DNA of 27,201 nt, from positions 1 to 27,201 of the forward strand of contig CAZNNH010000074.1 in assembly GCA_964574335.1 (NCBI GenBank), given 5' to 3'. Within the stretch, counting starts at the first letter, position 1; each line of letters opens with the position of its first letter. This stretch comes from CAZNNH01 sp964574335 (GTDB lineage Bacteria; Acidobacteriota; Vicinamibacteria; Fen-336). The notes under the pieces are model-generated. The model did not search any database. It saw nothing but the letters and a program-made list of their open reading frames with translations, and was not told the origin of the DNA. Below, one piece after another: positions 12,946-21,692 of this stretch. The position numbers and the translations under genes are program-made.

Positions 12946-15066
12946 CTAGTCCGGCAGGCGCGGCGCGTCGAACTCGGCGCCGCCCTGGCGGTGGTGCGCC
13001 TTGACCACCTTCCCGGTGTCGTCCGTGATGAACGACACCTCGGCCTCGACGACCTTCGAGAAGAACTCGTGGTCCGACTTGGGGAGGATCTCGAGGCGCG
13101 GCTGACCCGGGAGCTGGGCGAAGAGCCGCTGGCCCTCACGGGTGACGGTCATGACGGCCGTGCCGTAGTCGTAGCGGCCGACGAACGCCTGAAGCTTCTC
13201 CGCGGACAGGCGGACGACCTTGGGCGCGGGGCGCGCCTCCATCTCGTCTGCCAGGTAAACCTGCGCGATGTCGGTGCCCAGACGGTCGGGATCGAGGCCG
13301 GGCGGGGGAGGCGTCGCGTTCACCAGCACGGCGATCGTCATGTGCTCGGAGGGGTACCGGCGCAGGTGGCTCACGAATCCGTGCAGGCCGCCGCCGTGCT
13401 GGATCTCCAGTAGACCGCGGAACTCGCGGATGCCCCAGCCGTAGCCGTAGCCCTCGCTGGACGGCTCCGGAGGGCTACCCGAGCTCACCGGGCTGAAGGC
13501 CGCCTCGAGCGAGGCCTCGCTCAGCACCTTTCCACCGAAGACCCCCTCGTTCCAGCGTTCGAGGTCCTCCACCGTCGAGTAGAGCTGCCCGGCTCCCCCG
13601 GCGCGCGACATGTCCCAATCGAGGGCCTTGCTCAGCCTCCCACCCTGATAGGAGTAGCCGGTGGCTTCGTGCTCCAGGATCGCGTCGTGGCGGTGGACGC
13701 CGGTGTCCCGCATGCCCAGCGGATCGAAGAACTGCGCCTCGAGGAAGTCGCCGTACGACTGGCCGGAGACCTTCTCCACGATGTGGCCCAGCAGGACGTA
13801 CCCCGAGTTGTTGTACGCCCAGCGCGTCCCCGGCTCGAAGTCGTAGGGATCGTTCTGGAACGACTCGATGAGCTTCTCCGTGCTCTCGATGGGCACGGTG
13901 ACCGTCTCCAGGAAGTCGGGATCGTTGGTGTAGCTGTGAATGCCGGAGGTGTGGTTGAGCAACTGGTGGAGCGTGACCTGGTTGCCCCGGGGGAAGTCGG
14001 GCAGGTACTTCGAGAGCGGATCCGAGACGCTCAGCTTGCCCTGCTCCTGCAGACGCAGGATCGCCGCCGCGGTGAACTGCTTGGTGATGGAGCCGATGCG
14101 GAACTTCGTCTGGGGCGTCACCGGCACGCTGTGCTCCAGGCTCGCGAAGCCAAAGCCCCGCGAGTAGAGGATCTCCCCGTCCTTGGAGACGAGCACGGCG
14201 ACACCGGGCGTCCGGCCGGCGGTCGGCTTGGAGAGCATGCCGGTGACGGTCGCTTCGGGAGCGGGCTGGGGCAGGGTGACGTCGGCCCCTCGGGCTGCCA
14301 GTAGCTCGGCCGCGTCGGTGCGGCCAAAGATCCCGGCGATCTGCCAGGCGGTGAGGCCGTACCGGGTCGCGGCGTCGACATCGAGGCCCTTGTCGAGGGA
14401 GAGGATCTTCTCCACCCGGTCGACGTCCCCGTCCGCGGCCGAATCCCAGAGCGCTTCCGCGAGGGTCGCTGAGTCCAGGAAGCGCGCGGCAAAGGCCCAG
14501 GCCTGGCTGCCGTTCTGGATCTTCAACAAGACCTGATTGCGCCCCTTGCGCAAATCGAGGGCTACGAGGTCTTGGTCCGGCGAGAGGGCGCGCATGACCC
14601 AGTTGCGGTGGACCAGCTCGCCGTTCAGCCACACCTTGACGGCGTCGTCGCTGCCCAGCCCCAGCAGGACGCTGGAGGCTTCCGGTGCCGACACCTCCGT
14701 CCAGGCGTACGCCAACGCGTAGTCCCTGGCGCCGACAGCCTGCGCCAGGTCGATGCGCCCCTCGGCCGGCTCGGCCTCCTTCCAGGCGAGGTCGTGGCCG
14801 CTGACGGCACAAGACGTGGGGGGCGCCGCGTACGTCTGCCCCTCCCCGCCGCAAGCGGCGAGCTGATCGTCGTCAAAGGCCTTCCGCTGGACGTCCTCGC
14901 CGGGCTCAGGGGCAGCTTCGGACACCGGGATCGGTCCAAGGACGAGCCAGCGATCCAGGGTGGGGGTCGAGGGCTCGGCACGTAGTGACGATGACGCGGC
15001 GAGCGTCAGGGCAAGAAGGACCACGCCGGACGGCAGGGCCGGTCGTGGTTGGCGACTGCAGGTCAT
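12946..15066 (-). CDS. Exported serine hydrolase with N-terminal ligand-binding-like and ankyrin-like regions
   Basis: The 706-aa protein has a signal peptide (about 1-30). A jelly-roll-like region follows (about 40-195; LLGLGSDDAVKVWLNGELVH is typical of PA14/galactose-binding-like modules). Two ankyrin-like repeats come next (about 200-265; ALWDSAADGDVDRVEKILSL, then AELLAARGADVTL). The class C beta-lactamase-type domain (about 275-600) has S326-ITK, Y418-N-N and H557-G-G, all intact. A C-terminal beta domain resembles DUF3471. The start at 15066 is supported by AAAGAGGA upstream; the frame extends further. The fold suggests an esterase or peptidase outside the cytoplasm, substrate unknown. 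The ankyrin insert is unusual for this family. Confidence 0.88.
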   Translation of the reverse strand: MTCSRQPRPALPSGVVLLALTLAASSSLRAEPSTPTLDRWLVLGPIPVSEAAPEPGEDVQRKAFDDDQLAACGGEGQTYAAPPTSCAVSGHDLAWKEAEPAEGRIDLAQAVGARDYALAYAWTEVSAPEASSVLLGLGSDDAVKVWLNGELVHRNWVMRALSPDQDLVALDLRKGRNQVLLKIQNGSQAWAFAARFLDSATLAEALWDSAADGDVDRVEKILSLDKGLDVDAATRYGLTAWQIAGIFGRTDAAELLAARGADVTLPQPAPEATVTGMLSKPTAGRTPGVAVLVSKDGEILYSRGFGFASLEHSVPVTPQTKFRIGSITKQFTAAAILRLQEQGKLSVSDPLSKYLPDFPRGNQVTLHQLLNHTSGIHSYTNDPDFLETVTVPIESTEKLIESFQNDPYDFEPGTRWAYNNSGYVLLGHIVEKVSGQSYGDFLEAQFFDPLGMRDTGVHRHDAILEHEATGYSYQGGRLSKALDWDMSRAGGAGQLYSTVEDLERWNEGVFGGKVLSEASLEAAFSPVSSGSPPEPSSEGYGYGWGIREFRGLLEIQHGGGLHGFVSHLRRYPSEHMTIAVLVNATPPPPGLDPDRLGTDIAQVYLADEMEARPAPKVVRLSAEKLQAFVGRYDYGTAVMTVTREGQRLFAQLPGQPRLEILPKSDHEFFSKVVEAEVSFITDDTGKVVKAHHRQGGAEFDAPRLPD

Positions 15067-15406
15067 GGGACGTTCCTCTTTCGATAGGGTCGGTGCGCGA
15101 ACCGGCCGCGCGCAGGACGGCATTCTAGGACGCATGTCTTCTCACGCCTTGGACAACGGAGAGGAGCCGGCGGTTCCCGTCAAGGCCCGGCCCTGTTCGC
15201 GTCGCCAGTGGCAGGAAGCGGCCACTCCCCCCGACAACGGGACACGAGACGCGGCCGTCCGGCCGCGCTGGACGCTCGCGTGCGCGATCGTCGAGACGAC
15301 GAGTCTGCCGGCGGTGGCAGGCCAGCCGCCGCACAAATGCTGTACAGCGCCCCCTCCCTCATGTATACAGGAACTGAGATCAATCCCAAACAGCCGGGAG
15401 GGAAAG
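15067..15406. other. Divergent intergenic region between hydrolase and patatin-like gene
   Basis: The 340-bp gap stays open in the patatin frame but encodes nothing recognisable there. It holds several short perfect stems: GCGGCC/GGCCGC (15251-15256, 15261-15266), TCGTCG/CGACGA (15288-15293, 15297-15302) and CTGCC/GGCAG (15305-15309, 15316-15320). The patatin promoter is listed separately. A TAGAAT -10-like hexamer for the hydrolase lies at 15127-15122 on the minus strand, without a good -35. Confidence 0.5.
15341..15369 (+). promoter_or_regulatory. Candidate sigma-70-type promoter of the patatin-like gene
   Basis: TGTACA (15341-15346) and TATACA (15364-15369) are separated by exactly 17 bases, each matching the consensus at four of six positions. 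The predicted start lies about 30 nt before the ATG at 15407. Confidence 0.45.
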
Positions 15407-17869
15407 ATGGGCAAGTCCATCCGCGTGGCTCTCGCCATGGGAGGGGGAACGTCCCAGGGGACGTTCTCCGGCGTCGCGCTCACCGAGGCCCTCAAGCTAC
15501 TGGTCCTCTACGGCGACGGCGGCAAACCCTGCGAGGACGTGACCATCGACGCGATGAGCGGCGCGAGCGCCGGGTCGATCACGTTGGCGATCCTGCTGCG
15601 CACGCTGATGGTGCCAGTGGAGCACGAAGCCACCGCCGACGCTCGCCTGAAGCGGCTGCACGGCAAGGCCTACTCGAAGGCGGCACCCGCGATCCGGCGG
15701 CTCCTGCTGGCCTTGCAGTCGACGCAAGATCAGCAGTGGAAGCTCTGGGCGAGGCACGCGTTCATACAGGCCCTCCTCGGCACTTGGCCCGGCCAGGACC
15801 GTTCCAGCCGGCGGACCGATGCCGGGCTCCTCTACCGCCGCCTGCTGGACGACATGGCGCGCTTCTACCTCGACCCGCAGGGAATCAACCTGGACGCGGC
15901 CGCGCTTCTCGCGCCTCGGGTGCTCTTCTGCTGCACGCTCGCCAACCTGACGCCGATCCGGCAGCACGCGGAGCGCGACCTCATGCCAGGGCCCGACCCG
16001 TCGCGCCCGCTGGCGGCACTGGCAGACGCGCTGTCCTCGAAGAGCCACCGTGACCTGCGCGTCTTCGACATCAACCTCGAGGCCCTGCCTCAGGCCGTCG
16101 ATCCCGACACCTATCCGGAGAGCTGGGTGCGCTGTCACCCGGGCGCCGGCGACGCCTCACGCCACGCGCTCGACCTCCGCACCGTGGAGGCCTGGGGCCC
16201 GCTGGCCGCGACCGCCATGGCGTCGGGGGCGTTCCCGTTCGGCTTCGCGCCGATCTCGCTGACGCGCCACGCCTGGGAGCTCCCCTCCCAGTGGCCCTGG
16301 GAGCCGGCGGAACGGCCCACCCACGCCTTCACCTACGTCGACGGCGGCACCTTCGAGAACGAGCCGCTGCGCGAGGCCTTCCGCCTGGCCGCCTTCCTGG
16401 ACGCGACCCACCGGGACGGCGCCGAGCGGATCGTCCTTTTCGTCGACCCGAACGTCTCGTCTCTCGACCAGGTGTCGTTCAGGGTGCCGATCCTGCGCCG
16501 CTTCGGCCGCGAGGGCAAGCCCCTGAAGACCCCGGCCCGGCTGGCCGCCCACGTGGGGACCATGTTCCAGGCGATCCGCGACCAGGCGTCCGCCCGCGAG
16601 GCGGATCGTGCCTTCTCCACCCGCGCGCTGTTCCCCCTGCGTGACCAGCAGCGCCGTGCGTTGTGGGCGACGGTGGCTCCGGCAGGCGCCCCCCTGGCGG
16701 GCTCCGCTGGAGACGCCCTGCGCGCGTTGCGGTCTCAGTGCGAGGAGCTGCTTCACCAACGCAAGTCCGGCCTGCCCGCGAGCCTGCTGACGCTCCCCGC
16801 CGAGCTTCAGCGGGTGATCGACGAGGAGCTGCGAGCGACGGCGCCGCCCGCCGGCCTCGCCGCCCTCCGGGACTCGGCCCGCGTCCACGCCTTCTGCGAC
16901 TCGCCGGCGCCGGAGCAGGACCCGGCCGCCGACCTGTGGCTGTACCTGCTCCACTGCGTCTTCCTCGACCTGTCGCTCGACCTCAGCGGAAAGCGACCCG
17001 CCACCATCGTGCCGGTGGCGCCGCTGTGGGACCCGCACGACGCGGGCTCCGCGTTCGACCTGCCCAACGAGGCGGTCGGCACCTTCGCGGGGTTCTTCTC
17101 GGCGACCGCCCAACGGTACACGTTCCGCGCCGGCCGCCACTGCGCGGCGCGCTTCCTCCAGGCGTGCGGCGTGATCCCGGGCAGCACTCCGATCCCGGAT
17201 CGGCCCACGTGGCGTTGGCCGGGAGAGGACTCCGGCGAGTTCACCGAAGAGGCGTTCCGTGCCGAGGTGCGCCAGGGGTTGGAGCCCCTGCTCGACCGCC
17301 TGCGGGAGGTCGTCGACGACGCGGACGTGCTCCCGGTCTTCGACGGGCTCATCGCCAGGGCGGTCGTCAAGCGGGTCGAGACGGGCCTCGAGGCCGGCCT
17401 CGAGACCCGCGACCGGTGGCTCCGCAGCTACGAGCTGCGGCTCTTCGTTCCAGGGAAGGACTACGTGCTGCTCGACCCTCAGGGCAAGGTAGCCACCGGC
17501 TTCGAGACCACACGCCTGGAGGGCCGGTACACGCTGGTCACGGTGGCGGATCATGCGGTCTCGCGGCTGACCCGGGAGGGCCTGGGCTGGCAGGTGTCAT
17601 CGGGCCACCTCTTCGTGCGCCGCTGGAACCAGAGCCTCGGCATCGTCTGCACGGTGGCGCTGCCATCGGAGGAGCAGGTTGCGCGCGCCGCCACCCTGGC
17701 CAATCCCGTATTCGAGGTCACCATCGGCCCCGACGACCGGCCGGCGGGCCAGCCGGGCGTCATCGCCGCCGACCGCTGGGGCCTGCGCGACGATGTCGAG
17801 TGCCTCGACGATCTCCTGTTCCGACGGCCGCGTCCGCAGTCGCTGCCCGACAACGGGATCGAGCCGTAG
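15407..17869 (+). CDS. Large patatin-like phospholipase-family protein
   Basis: The 820-aa protein starts at an ATG preceded by GGGAGGGAAAG, and the patatin core begins at once. The oxyanion loop is MGGGTSQG (residues 11-18), the nucleophile elbow is G-A-S54-A-G and the catalytic aspartate is D312 in VDGGTFENEP. Both members of the Ser-Asp dyad are present, so acyl-hydrolase activity on lipids is likely. The spacing between them is wide, with a helical insertion around residues 75-160. The last 430 or so residues resemble nothing I recognise; they include a DLSLDLSGKRP stretch and a beta-rich end. No signal peptide or transmembrane helix is obvious, so a cytosolic or peripheral location is likely. 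No cyclase lies beside it, so a CBASS effector role has no local support. Confidence 0.85.
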   Translation: MGKSIRVALAMGGGTSQGTFSGVALTEALKLLVLYGDGGKPCEDVTIDAMSGASAGSITLAILLRTLMVPVEHEATADARLKRLHGKAYSKAAPAIRRLLLALQSTQDQQWKLWARHAFIQALLGTWPGQDRSSRRTDAGLLYRRLLDDMARFYLDPQGINLDAAALLAPRVLFCCTLANLTPIRQHAERDLMPGPDPSRPLAALADALSSKSHRDLRVFDINLEALPQAVDPDTYPESWVRCHPGAGDASRHALDLRTVEAWGPLAATAMASGAFPFGFAPISLTRHAWELPSQWPWEPAERPTHAFTYVDGGTFENEPLREAFRLAAFLDATHRDGAERIVLFVDPNVSSLDQVSFRVPILRRFGREGKPLKTPARLAAHVGTMFQAIRDQASAREADRAFSTRALFPLRDQQRRALWATVAPAGAPLAGSAGDALRALRSQCEELLHQRKSGLPASLLTLPAELQRVIDEELRATAPPAGLAALRDSARVHAFCDSPAPEQDPAADLWLYLLHCVFLDLSLDLSGKRPATIVPVAPLWDPHDAGSAFDLPNEAVGTFAGFFSATAQRYTFRAGRHCAARFLQACGVIPGSTPIPDRPTWRWPGEDSGEFTEEAFRAEVRQGLEPLLDRLREVVDDADVLPVFDGLIARAVVKRVETGLEAGLETRDRWLRSYELRLFVPGKDYVLLDPQGKVATGFETTRLEGRYTLVTVADHAVSRLTREGLGWQVSSGHLFVRRWNQSLGIVCTVALPSEEQVARAATLANPVFEVTIGPDDRPAGQPGVIAADRWGLRDDVECLDDLLFRRPRPQSLPDNGIEP

Positions 17870-17882
17870 CGTACTGCTGAGC

Positions 17883-17898
17883 GTCAGGCGGATCTGAC
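17883..17898. terminator. Small hairpin between convergent genes
   Basis: GTCAG-N6-CTGAC lies in the 42-bp gap between the patatin-like and DUF1579 stop codons. The stem is short and there is no T-run, so the terminator call is weak. Confidence 0.25.
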
Positions 17899-17911
17899 TC
17901 GGGCCGAAGAC

Positions 17912-18463
17912 TCAAGGCTTGCGCGTCAGGGTCACGCGGGCGAACGGCACGAGCTGGCCGTCGGGCCCGGCGTCCATCGCCCACCGCCAGGTGTCGTCGG
18001 CCGCGTGGTAGATGAACGTGGTGTGAAAGAGGCTCCCGTCGGGGGCCTCGAAGACCAGCGGGATCTCGGCCCCCTGGCGGTGAGCGTGACCGATGCCCTG
18101 CGCGTTCAGCCCGCCACCGGCGGTGGAGTCGAGCCACAGGCACGCATACCGGCCCGCCTCGGGCTCCCAGTCGAGGTAGACGAGGGCCTCGTAGGCAGGT
18201 CGGCCGGCCGCGGCCCTCTCGCGGGCGACCTCGTGGAGCTGGACGTAGTGGCCTCCCAGGACCCGGCTCGCTTCGACGTCGTGCGTGACCCGCTGGCCGC
18301 CGATCGTCCCCTCCAGGATCCACGACCCGACCAGGCGGTCGAGGAGCCCCTCCGGAGTCAGCTCCCCGGCTGCCCCCGGTGTCGCCGCGAGAGCCACCGG
18401 TACCGCTACCGCGACCACGCCGGACACGATCGCCCTTGTTGCCGTGCGGCCGTCTGCGTTCAT
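17912..18463 (-). CDS. Exported DUF1579-like protein
   Basis: The 183-aa protein has a signal peptide (about residues 1-33; VVAVAVPVALAATPGAAG). A lipocalin-like beta-barrel domain of DUF1579 type follows, with the marker LVGSWILEGTI near its start and LGGHYVQLHE in the middle. Family members have no established reaction and may bind small ligands. Two ATGs lie six bases apart. I chose the inner one (18463) because GGAGG sits six bases before it, while the outer ATG directly abuts that site. The gene is divergent from the collapsed WYL regulator, with an inverted repeat between them, so regulation by that family is likely to be ancestral. Confidence 0.8.
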   Translation of the reverse strand: MNADGRTATRAIVSGVVAVAVPVALAATPGAAGELTPEGLLDRLVGSWILEGTIGGQRVTHDVEASRVLGGHYVQLHEVARERAAAGRPAYEALVYLDWEPEAGRYACLWLDSTAGGGLNAQGIGHAHRQGAEIPLVFEAPDGSLFHTTFIYHAADDTWRWAMDAGPDGQLVPFARVTLTRKP

Positions 18464-18528
18464 CACCATCCTCCGTTCCGGGCGGTCGTCGTGGATCCCG
18501 CCCACCAGCAGCAGGCTATCGGAGTGAA

Positions 18529-18549
18529 TATGCCAACGGCTGTCATAAT
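18529..18549. promoter_or_regulatory. Operator-like inverted repeat between DUF1579 gene and WYL remnant
   Basis: TATGCCA-ACGGC-TGTCATA is an inverted repeat with one mismatched pair (18529-18547). It overlaps a CATAAT -10-like hexamer on the plus strand (18544-18549). It is centrally placed between divergent genes, as expected for a WYL-family regulator and its target. Confidence 0.4.
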
Positions 18550-18571
18550 TGGCCGGCAAGGATCGGGTCCG

Positions 18572-19013
18572 ATGAAGGCGGAACGGCTGCTGTCGACGCT
18601 GCTGCTCCTGCATGGTGGCGGGCACCGCCGAGGGCCTCCGCACGTTCGGCGTCTCCCGGATCGAGTCCGCGCGCCTGCTCGACAAGGGCTGCGCGCGCCC
18701 GTCGGGCTTCGACCTCGCCGCCTGGTGGGCCTCGTCCACGGAGGAGCTGGCGCGGACTCGGGGCCGTTTCGCCGTCACCCTGCGCGTCGAGCCCCGGACC
18801 GCCGCGGCCTTCCAATGGTGGCACCGCCGTCCCTTGCCGCCTCCGGGGAGGCGCCGCGGCTTCGTCACCATCGACGCCCACTTCGACGACGAGGAGGAAG
18901 CCGCCTTCGTCGTCCTGGGGCTGGGCGCGAAGGTCGACGTGGTTCGTCCCGCGAGCCTGCGCGAGCGTGTGGCCCGGGAGCACGCCGCGGCACTGGAACG
19001 GGCCGGAGACTGA
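18572..19013 (+). pseudogene. WYL-domain transcriptional regulator with internal deletion
   Basis: An ATG at 18572 opens a typical WYL-regulator N-terminus (MKAERLLSTLLLLH). After 14 codons the similarity jumps, in another frame, to the C-terminal half of the WYL/WCX region (VAGTAEGLRTFGVSRI, then FVTIDAHFDDEEEAAFVVLG), which continues to the stop at 19013. The helix-turn-helix and most of the WYL domain are missing, and the two parts are out of frame. Intact relatives are about 300-340 aa. The C-terminal part alone can be read from an ATG at 18612 as 133 aa. It cannot bind DNA as a WYL regulator does, so the neighbouring DUF1579 gene has probably lost this control. Confidence 0.75.
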
Positions 19014-19054
19014 AGCTCAGGCACCGTCCGGGAGTGCTGCGCGCAGATGGGCTC

Positions 19055-19082
19055 GCGCACGAACGGGCGTACCATCGTGCGC
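19055..19082. other. Perfect hairpin upstream of HEAT-like gene
   Basis: GCGCACGA (19055-19062) pairs perfectly with TCGTGCGC (19075-19082) across a 12-base loop, 43 bp before the next ATG. It may be an operator or leader hairpin, or a terminator for the preceding remnant. No T-run follows. Confidence 0.35.
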
Positions 19083-19125
19083 AGACGACCGGACACCACA
19101 CAGAGGGAGAAAGAAGAGGGGCGCG

Positions 19126-20016
19126 ATGACGATCCTGGATCCTTTCTGGCTGAGATGGCGACGCGGGGACATGCCCTCCAGGCTGAAGGCCGTGCGGGAG
19201 GTGGCCGACCAGGACACCCTCTCCCGGATCGCCAAGAGCGACCTGGAGAGCGAGCTCCGCATCGCAGCGGCGATGCGACTCGACGAGCACTGGATCGCGG
19301 GCCTCGACGATCAGACCTTGCTTGCCGAGATCGCCGGCAAGAGCCGCTCCGTGGGAGCGCGCATGGCCGCCGCCTCACGGCTCGAGGACACGGTGCTGGC
19401 CCAGGGTGTCTTCATCGAGATCGCCAGATCGAACCAGCCCTCGCAGACACGCTGCGAGGCCATCGACAAGCTCGAGGATCGGGGGGCGTTGGCCGAGATC
19501 GCCATCGCCGAGGAGGACGAGGTCGTTGCCGGAGCTGCCGCCGCTCGCGTCGGAGTCGAGGCCCTGCTCGTCAGGGTGGCGAGCGTTGCCCGGTCGGATA
19601 GAGCGCGGCGCGAAGCACAGCGGAGGATCCGCGATCGGGACTCGCTCGTCAGCGTCGCCATGAGCCGTAACGGCATCCCCAAGCCTGAGACGGAAGACGA
19701 TCTCGTCCGAGCGCTGTCCAGCCTTCCCTTCACCCGCAAAGTCGCGACAGTACTGGCCTCCCTCGGGTGGACACCCAAGTCGTCTCTTGATTGCGCGGCG
19801 TACTTCGACGCTGTCGGGTGGCCCGAGGGGTTCTGCCGCCGGTGCCACGAGCCGATTCACGAGGTCCCGGGGCACACCGGAGGCGACGACTACTACGGCG
19901 GCATGGGTAGCGAGGTCCTGGTATCGCACTGTGGCTGCGGCCACCCCAGGATGGACGACGGCAACCTGTTCAGGCTCTTGCTCGAAGCGTACCGGACGCA
20001 CCCCCGACGGCCTTGA
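19126..20016 (+). CDS. HEAT-like repeat protein with C-terminal Cys/His-rich domain
   Basis: The 296-aa protein starts at an ATG with AGAAGAGGGG upstream. Residues about 15-185 are short alpha-helical repeats with a recurring L-x-x-IA pattern and acidic turns (DQDTLSRIAKS, DQTLLAEIAGKS, DRGALAEIAIAE), like HEAT/armadillo or variant leucine-rich repeats. From about residue 230 a possible metal-binding region follows, with FCRRCHEPIHEVPGH and later HCGCGHPRM. No catalytic motif is visible. Such proteins usually serve as scaffolds. A second, smaller HEAT-like protein lies 1.2 kb downstream, across the phosphoesterase gene. Confidence 0.7.
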   Translation: MTILDPFWLRWRRGDMPSRLKAVREVADQDTLSRIAKSDLESELRIAAAMRLDEHWIAGLDDQTLLAEIAGKSRSVGARMAAASRLEDTVLAQGVFIEIARSNQPSQTRCEAIDKLEDRGALAEIAIAEEDEVVAGAAAARVGVEALLVRVASVARSDRARREAQRRIRDRDSLVSVAMSRNGIPKPETEDDLVRALSSLPFTRKVATVLASLGWTPKSSLDCAAYFDAVGWPEGFCRRCHEPIHEVPGHTGGDDYYGGMGSEVLVSHCGCGHPRMDDGNLFRLLLEAYRTHPRRP

Positions 20017-20082
20017 TGACGGCTCGCTTAGGGTCCGGGCGCGAGGCTGCCCTGAGTCGCGGCCTTCGCCCTGGCCCCCATC

Positions 20083-21057
20083 TCACGCCAGTCTCCGACG
20101 GTCGACGAAGGGGACCAGATCCGGACAGACCAGGGCTCCCTCGCGCGTCGGACGCCACCGGGAGCGTCGGTAGTCGCGCCAGAAGGGTGGCGCCTCCCGC
20201 CGCAGCGCGGGCTCCTCGTGACGATTCAGGGTGAGGTGGCACCAGCCGTCCAGGCCCGGGTTCCCCATCGACGGTCCCCGGCCAGGAAAGGCGATGTCGC
20301 CCAGCGGGACCACCTGGCATTCCCCCGCCGGCCCGACGCGCGTCACCTCCCATTCACTGGCCCCGTGGCCGTGGCACCAGACGCGGGCGCTCGGCCGCTC
20401 GGCGAGCAGATCCAACGTCGCCGAGCCGGCCTCACCCTGCACCGCCGCCGGTCCCTGATGGGTGACGAGCACGTCGACCGGCTCACAGGCCGCCAGAGAG
20501 ATCACCGCGTCCTCGTCGACGTAGGCCAGCGGATGGTAGTCGGCTCCGCGTTGGCCGGGCTCGATGCCGCCGACGCCACCCACGACCCTCCCTCCTGGCG
20601 TTCGGAAGCGCCAGCCGGAGGGGAGATAGCGCAGACGACCCTTTGCGTCGAGCGCCGGAAGGTCCGCCACCGCGACCGGTACGGCGGGAGGCCCACTTCG
20701 GGAGAATGGCTCCAAGACAGCAAAGCCCTCGTGGTTCCCGTGAACCATCACCACCGGGCACTGCAGCCCGAGCCCTTCCCCGAGGGGCATGAAGATCCTC
20801 TCCAGCCATGGTGCTGCCGGCGTCGCCGCCCACAGAGTCAGGAACTCCAGCTCGCAGGGGTTCTGCCGGGCGTGGGCCACCGTGGCGTTGTCGAGCTGCG
20901 CCCTGTCCGTGAAGGTGCCCACATCCCCGCACAGCAGCACGGCCACGAAGGGGGACTCGAGCTCGCGCTGCCAGCGGGCGAGGATGCACAGGGCGAGCTG
21001 CAGGTGCCCATGCACATCTCCTACGACGGCCACCGACTCGGTCGCGGAGGGGCCCAC
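20083..21057 (-). CDS. Calcineurin-like metallophosphoesterase
   Basis: The 324-aa protein carries the metal-binding motifs of the calcineurin-like superfamily in order: GDVHGH (13-18), CGDVG (about 43-47), GNHE (about 107-110), VTHQGP and WCHGHG. All needed metal ligands appear present, so it is probably an active phosphoesterase. Substrates in this superfamily range from proteins to nucleotides and cannot be told here. The start is a GTG with a weak ribosome site. No signal peptide is seen, so it is likely cytosolic. It is antiparallel to HEAT-like genes on both sides. Confidence 0.88.
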   Translation of the reverse strand: MGPSATESVAVVGDVHGHLQLALCILARWQRELESPFVAVLLCGDVGTFTDRAQLDNATVAHARQNPCELEFLTLWAATPAAPWLERIFMPLGEGLGLQCPVVMVHGNHEGFAVLEPFSRSGPPAVPVAVADLPALDAKGRLRYLPSGWRFRTPGGRVVGGVGGIEPGQRGADYHPLAYVDEDAVISLAACEPVDVLVTHQGPAAVQGEAGSATLDLLAERPSARVWCHGHGASEWEVTRVGPAGECQVVPLGDIAFPGRGPSMGNPGLDGWCHLTLNRHEEPALRREAPPFWRDYRRSRWRPTREGALVCPDLVPFVDRRRLA

Positions 21058-21217
21058 GGTTCGTGAGGCTAGGGCAAGCCGGGCAGCCGATCAAGCGTTT
21101 CCCTCGAATCCCGCCACGGACCGGTGGCGACGGCCCGGGGCGCTGCCGGGGGGGGAGTGGATACAATCACCCGGGTGCGGGAACGGAATGGGAGATGCCA
21201 GCGATCGGAAGGCAGCG

Positions 21218-21664
21218 ATGACTGACCAGGGGGACGGGCCGCGTCGCTCGGCGGCGGATCTCGCCAGCAAGAATCCCCGAGCGAGACGCCCTGATTCGCT
21301 GGCCGAGATCACCAGGCTCCTGAAGGACGACCCCTTCGTGGTGGGCGAGTGGTATCAGGAGCCGAGCGATGACGATGTCTGTGAGAGCCTGGTGAGGGCT
21401 CTCGAGGATCCGGCGCCAGCCGTCCGTCGGGCTGCGGTTCGGGCCCTGGTGGGGCTGAATGACCTCTACGCGTCCACCTCCATCTACGGCGTTCTCCGTG
21501 GCGGAAGCCCCGAGGCGCGGCGGGCCGCCATCTCGGCCCTGGGCGAGATCGGTGCCGGCGACCCGGTGGCGATCCGGTACATGGCCCGGGCCGCGCAGGA
21601 CCCCGACCCTGTGGTGGCCGCCCTGGCCGAGTGCACGCTGGTGAAGATGAAGGGTGAGCTGTAG
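21218..21664 (+). CDS. Small HEAT-repeat protein
   Basis: The 148-aa protein is helical with two to three HEAT/PBS-lyase-type repeats in its second half (LEDPAPAVRRAAVRALVGL; SPEARRAAISALGEIGAGD; QDPDPVVAALAECTLV). The ATG at 21218 is chosen for the GGAAGG upstream; an in-frame ATG at 21188 would add 10 residues. HEAT proteins usually mediate protein contacts. It is 28 bp upstream of the next gene on the same strand and probably cotranscribed with it. Confidence 0.75.
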   Translation: MTDQGDGPRRSAADLASKNPRARRPDSLAEITRLLKDDPFVVGEWYQEPSDDDVCESLVRALEDPAPAVRRAAVRALVGLNDLYASTSIYGVLRGGSPEARRAAISALGEIGAGDPVAIRYMARAAQDPDPVVAALAECTLVKMKGEL

Positions 21665-21692
21665 CCGGCTCGACCCGGACGGCAGGACGGCA

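Noticed and set aside
14960..15406. 149-codon upstream extension of the patatin-like frame
   Set aside because: It has no domain, overlaps the start of the divergent hydrolase and contains the promoter; the ATG at 15407 has a strong ribosome site.
15407..17869. Patatin-like protein as a CBASS phospholipase effector
   Set aside because: No nucleotidyl cyclase or accessory CBASS gene lies next to it; it is also much longer than such effectors usually are.
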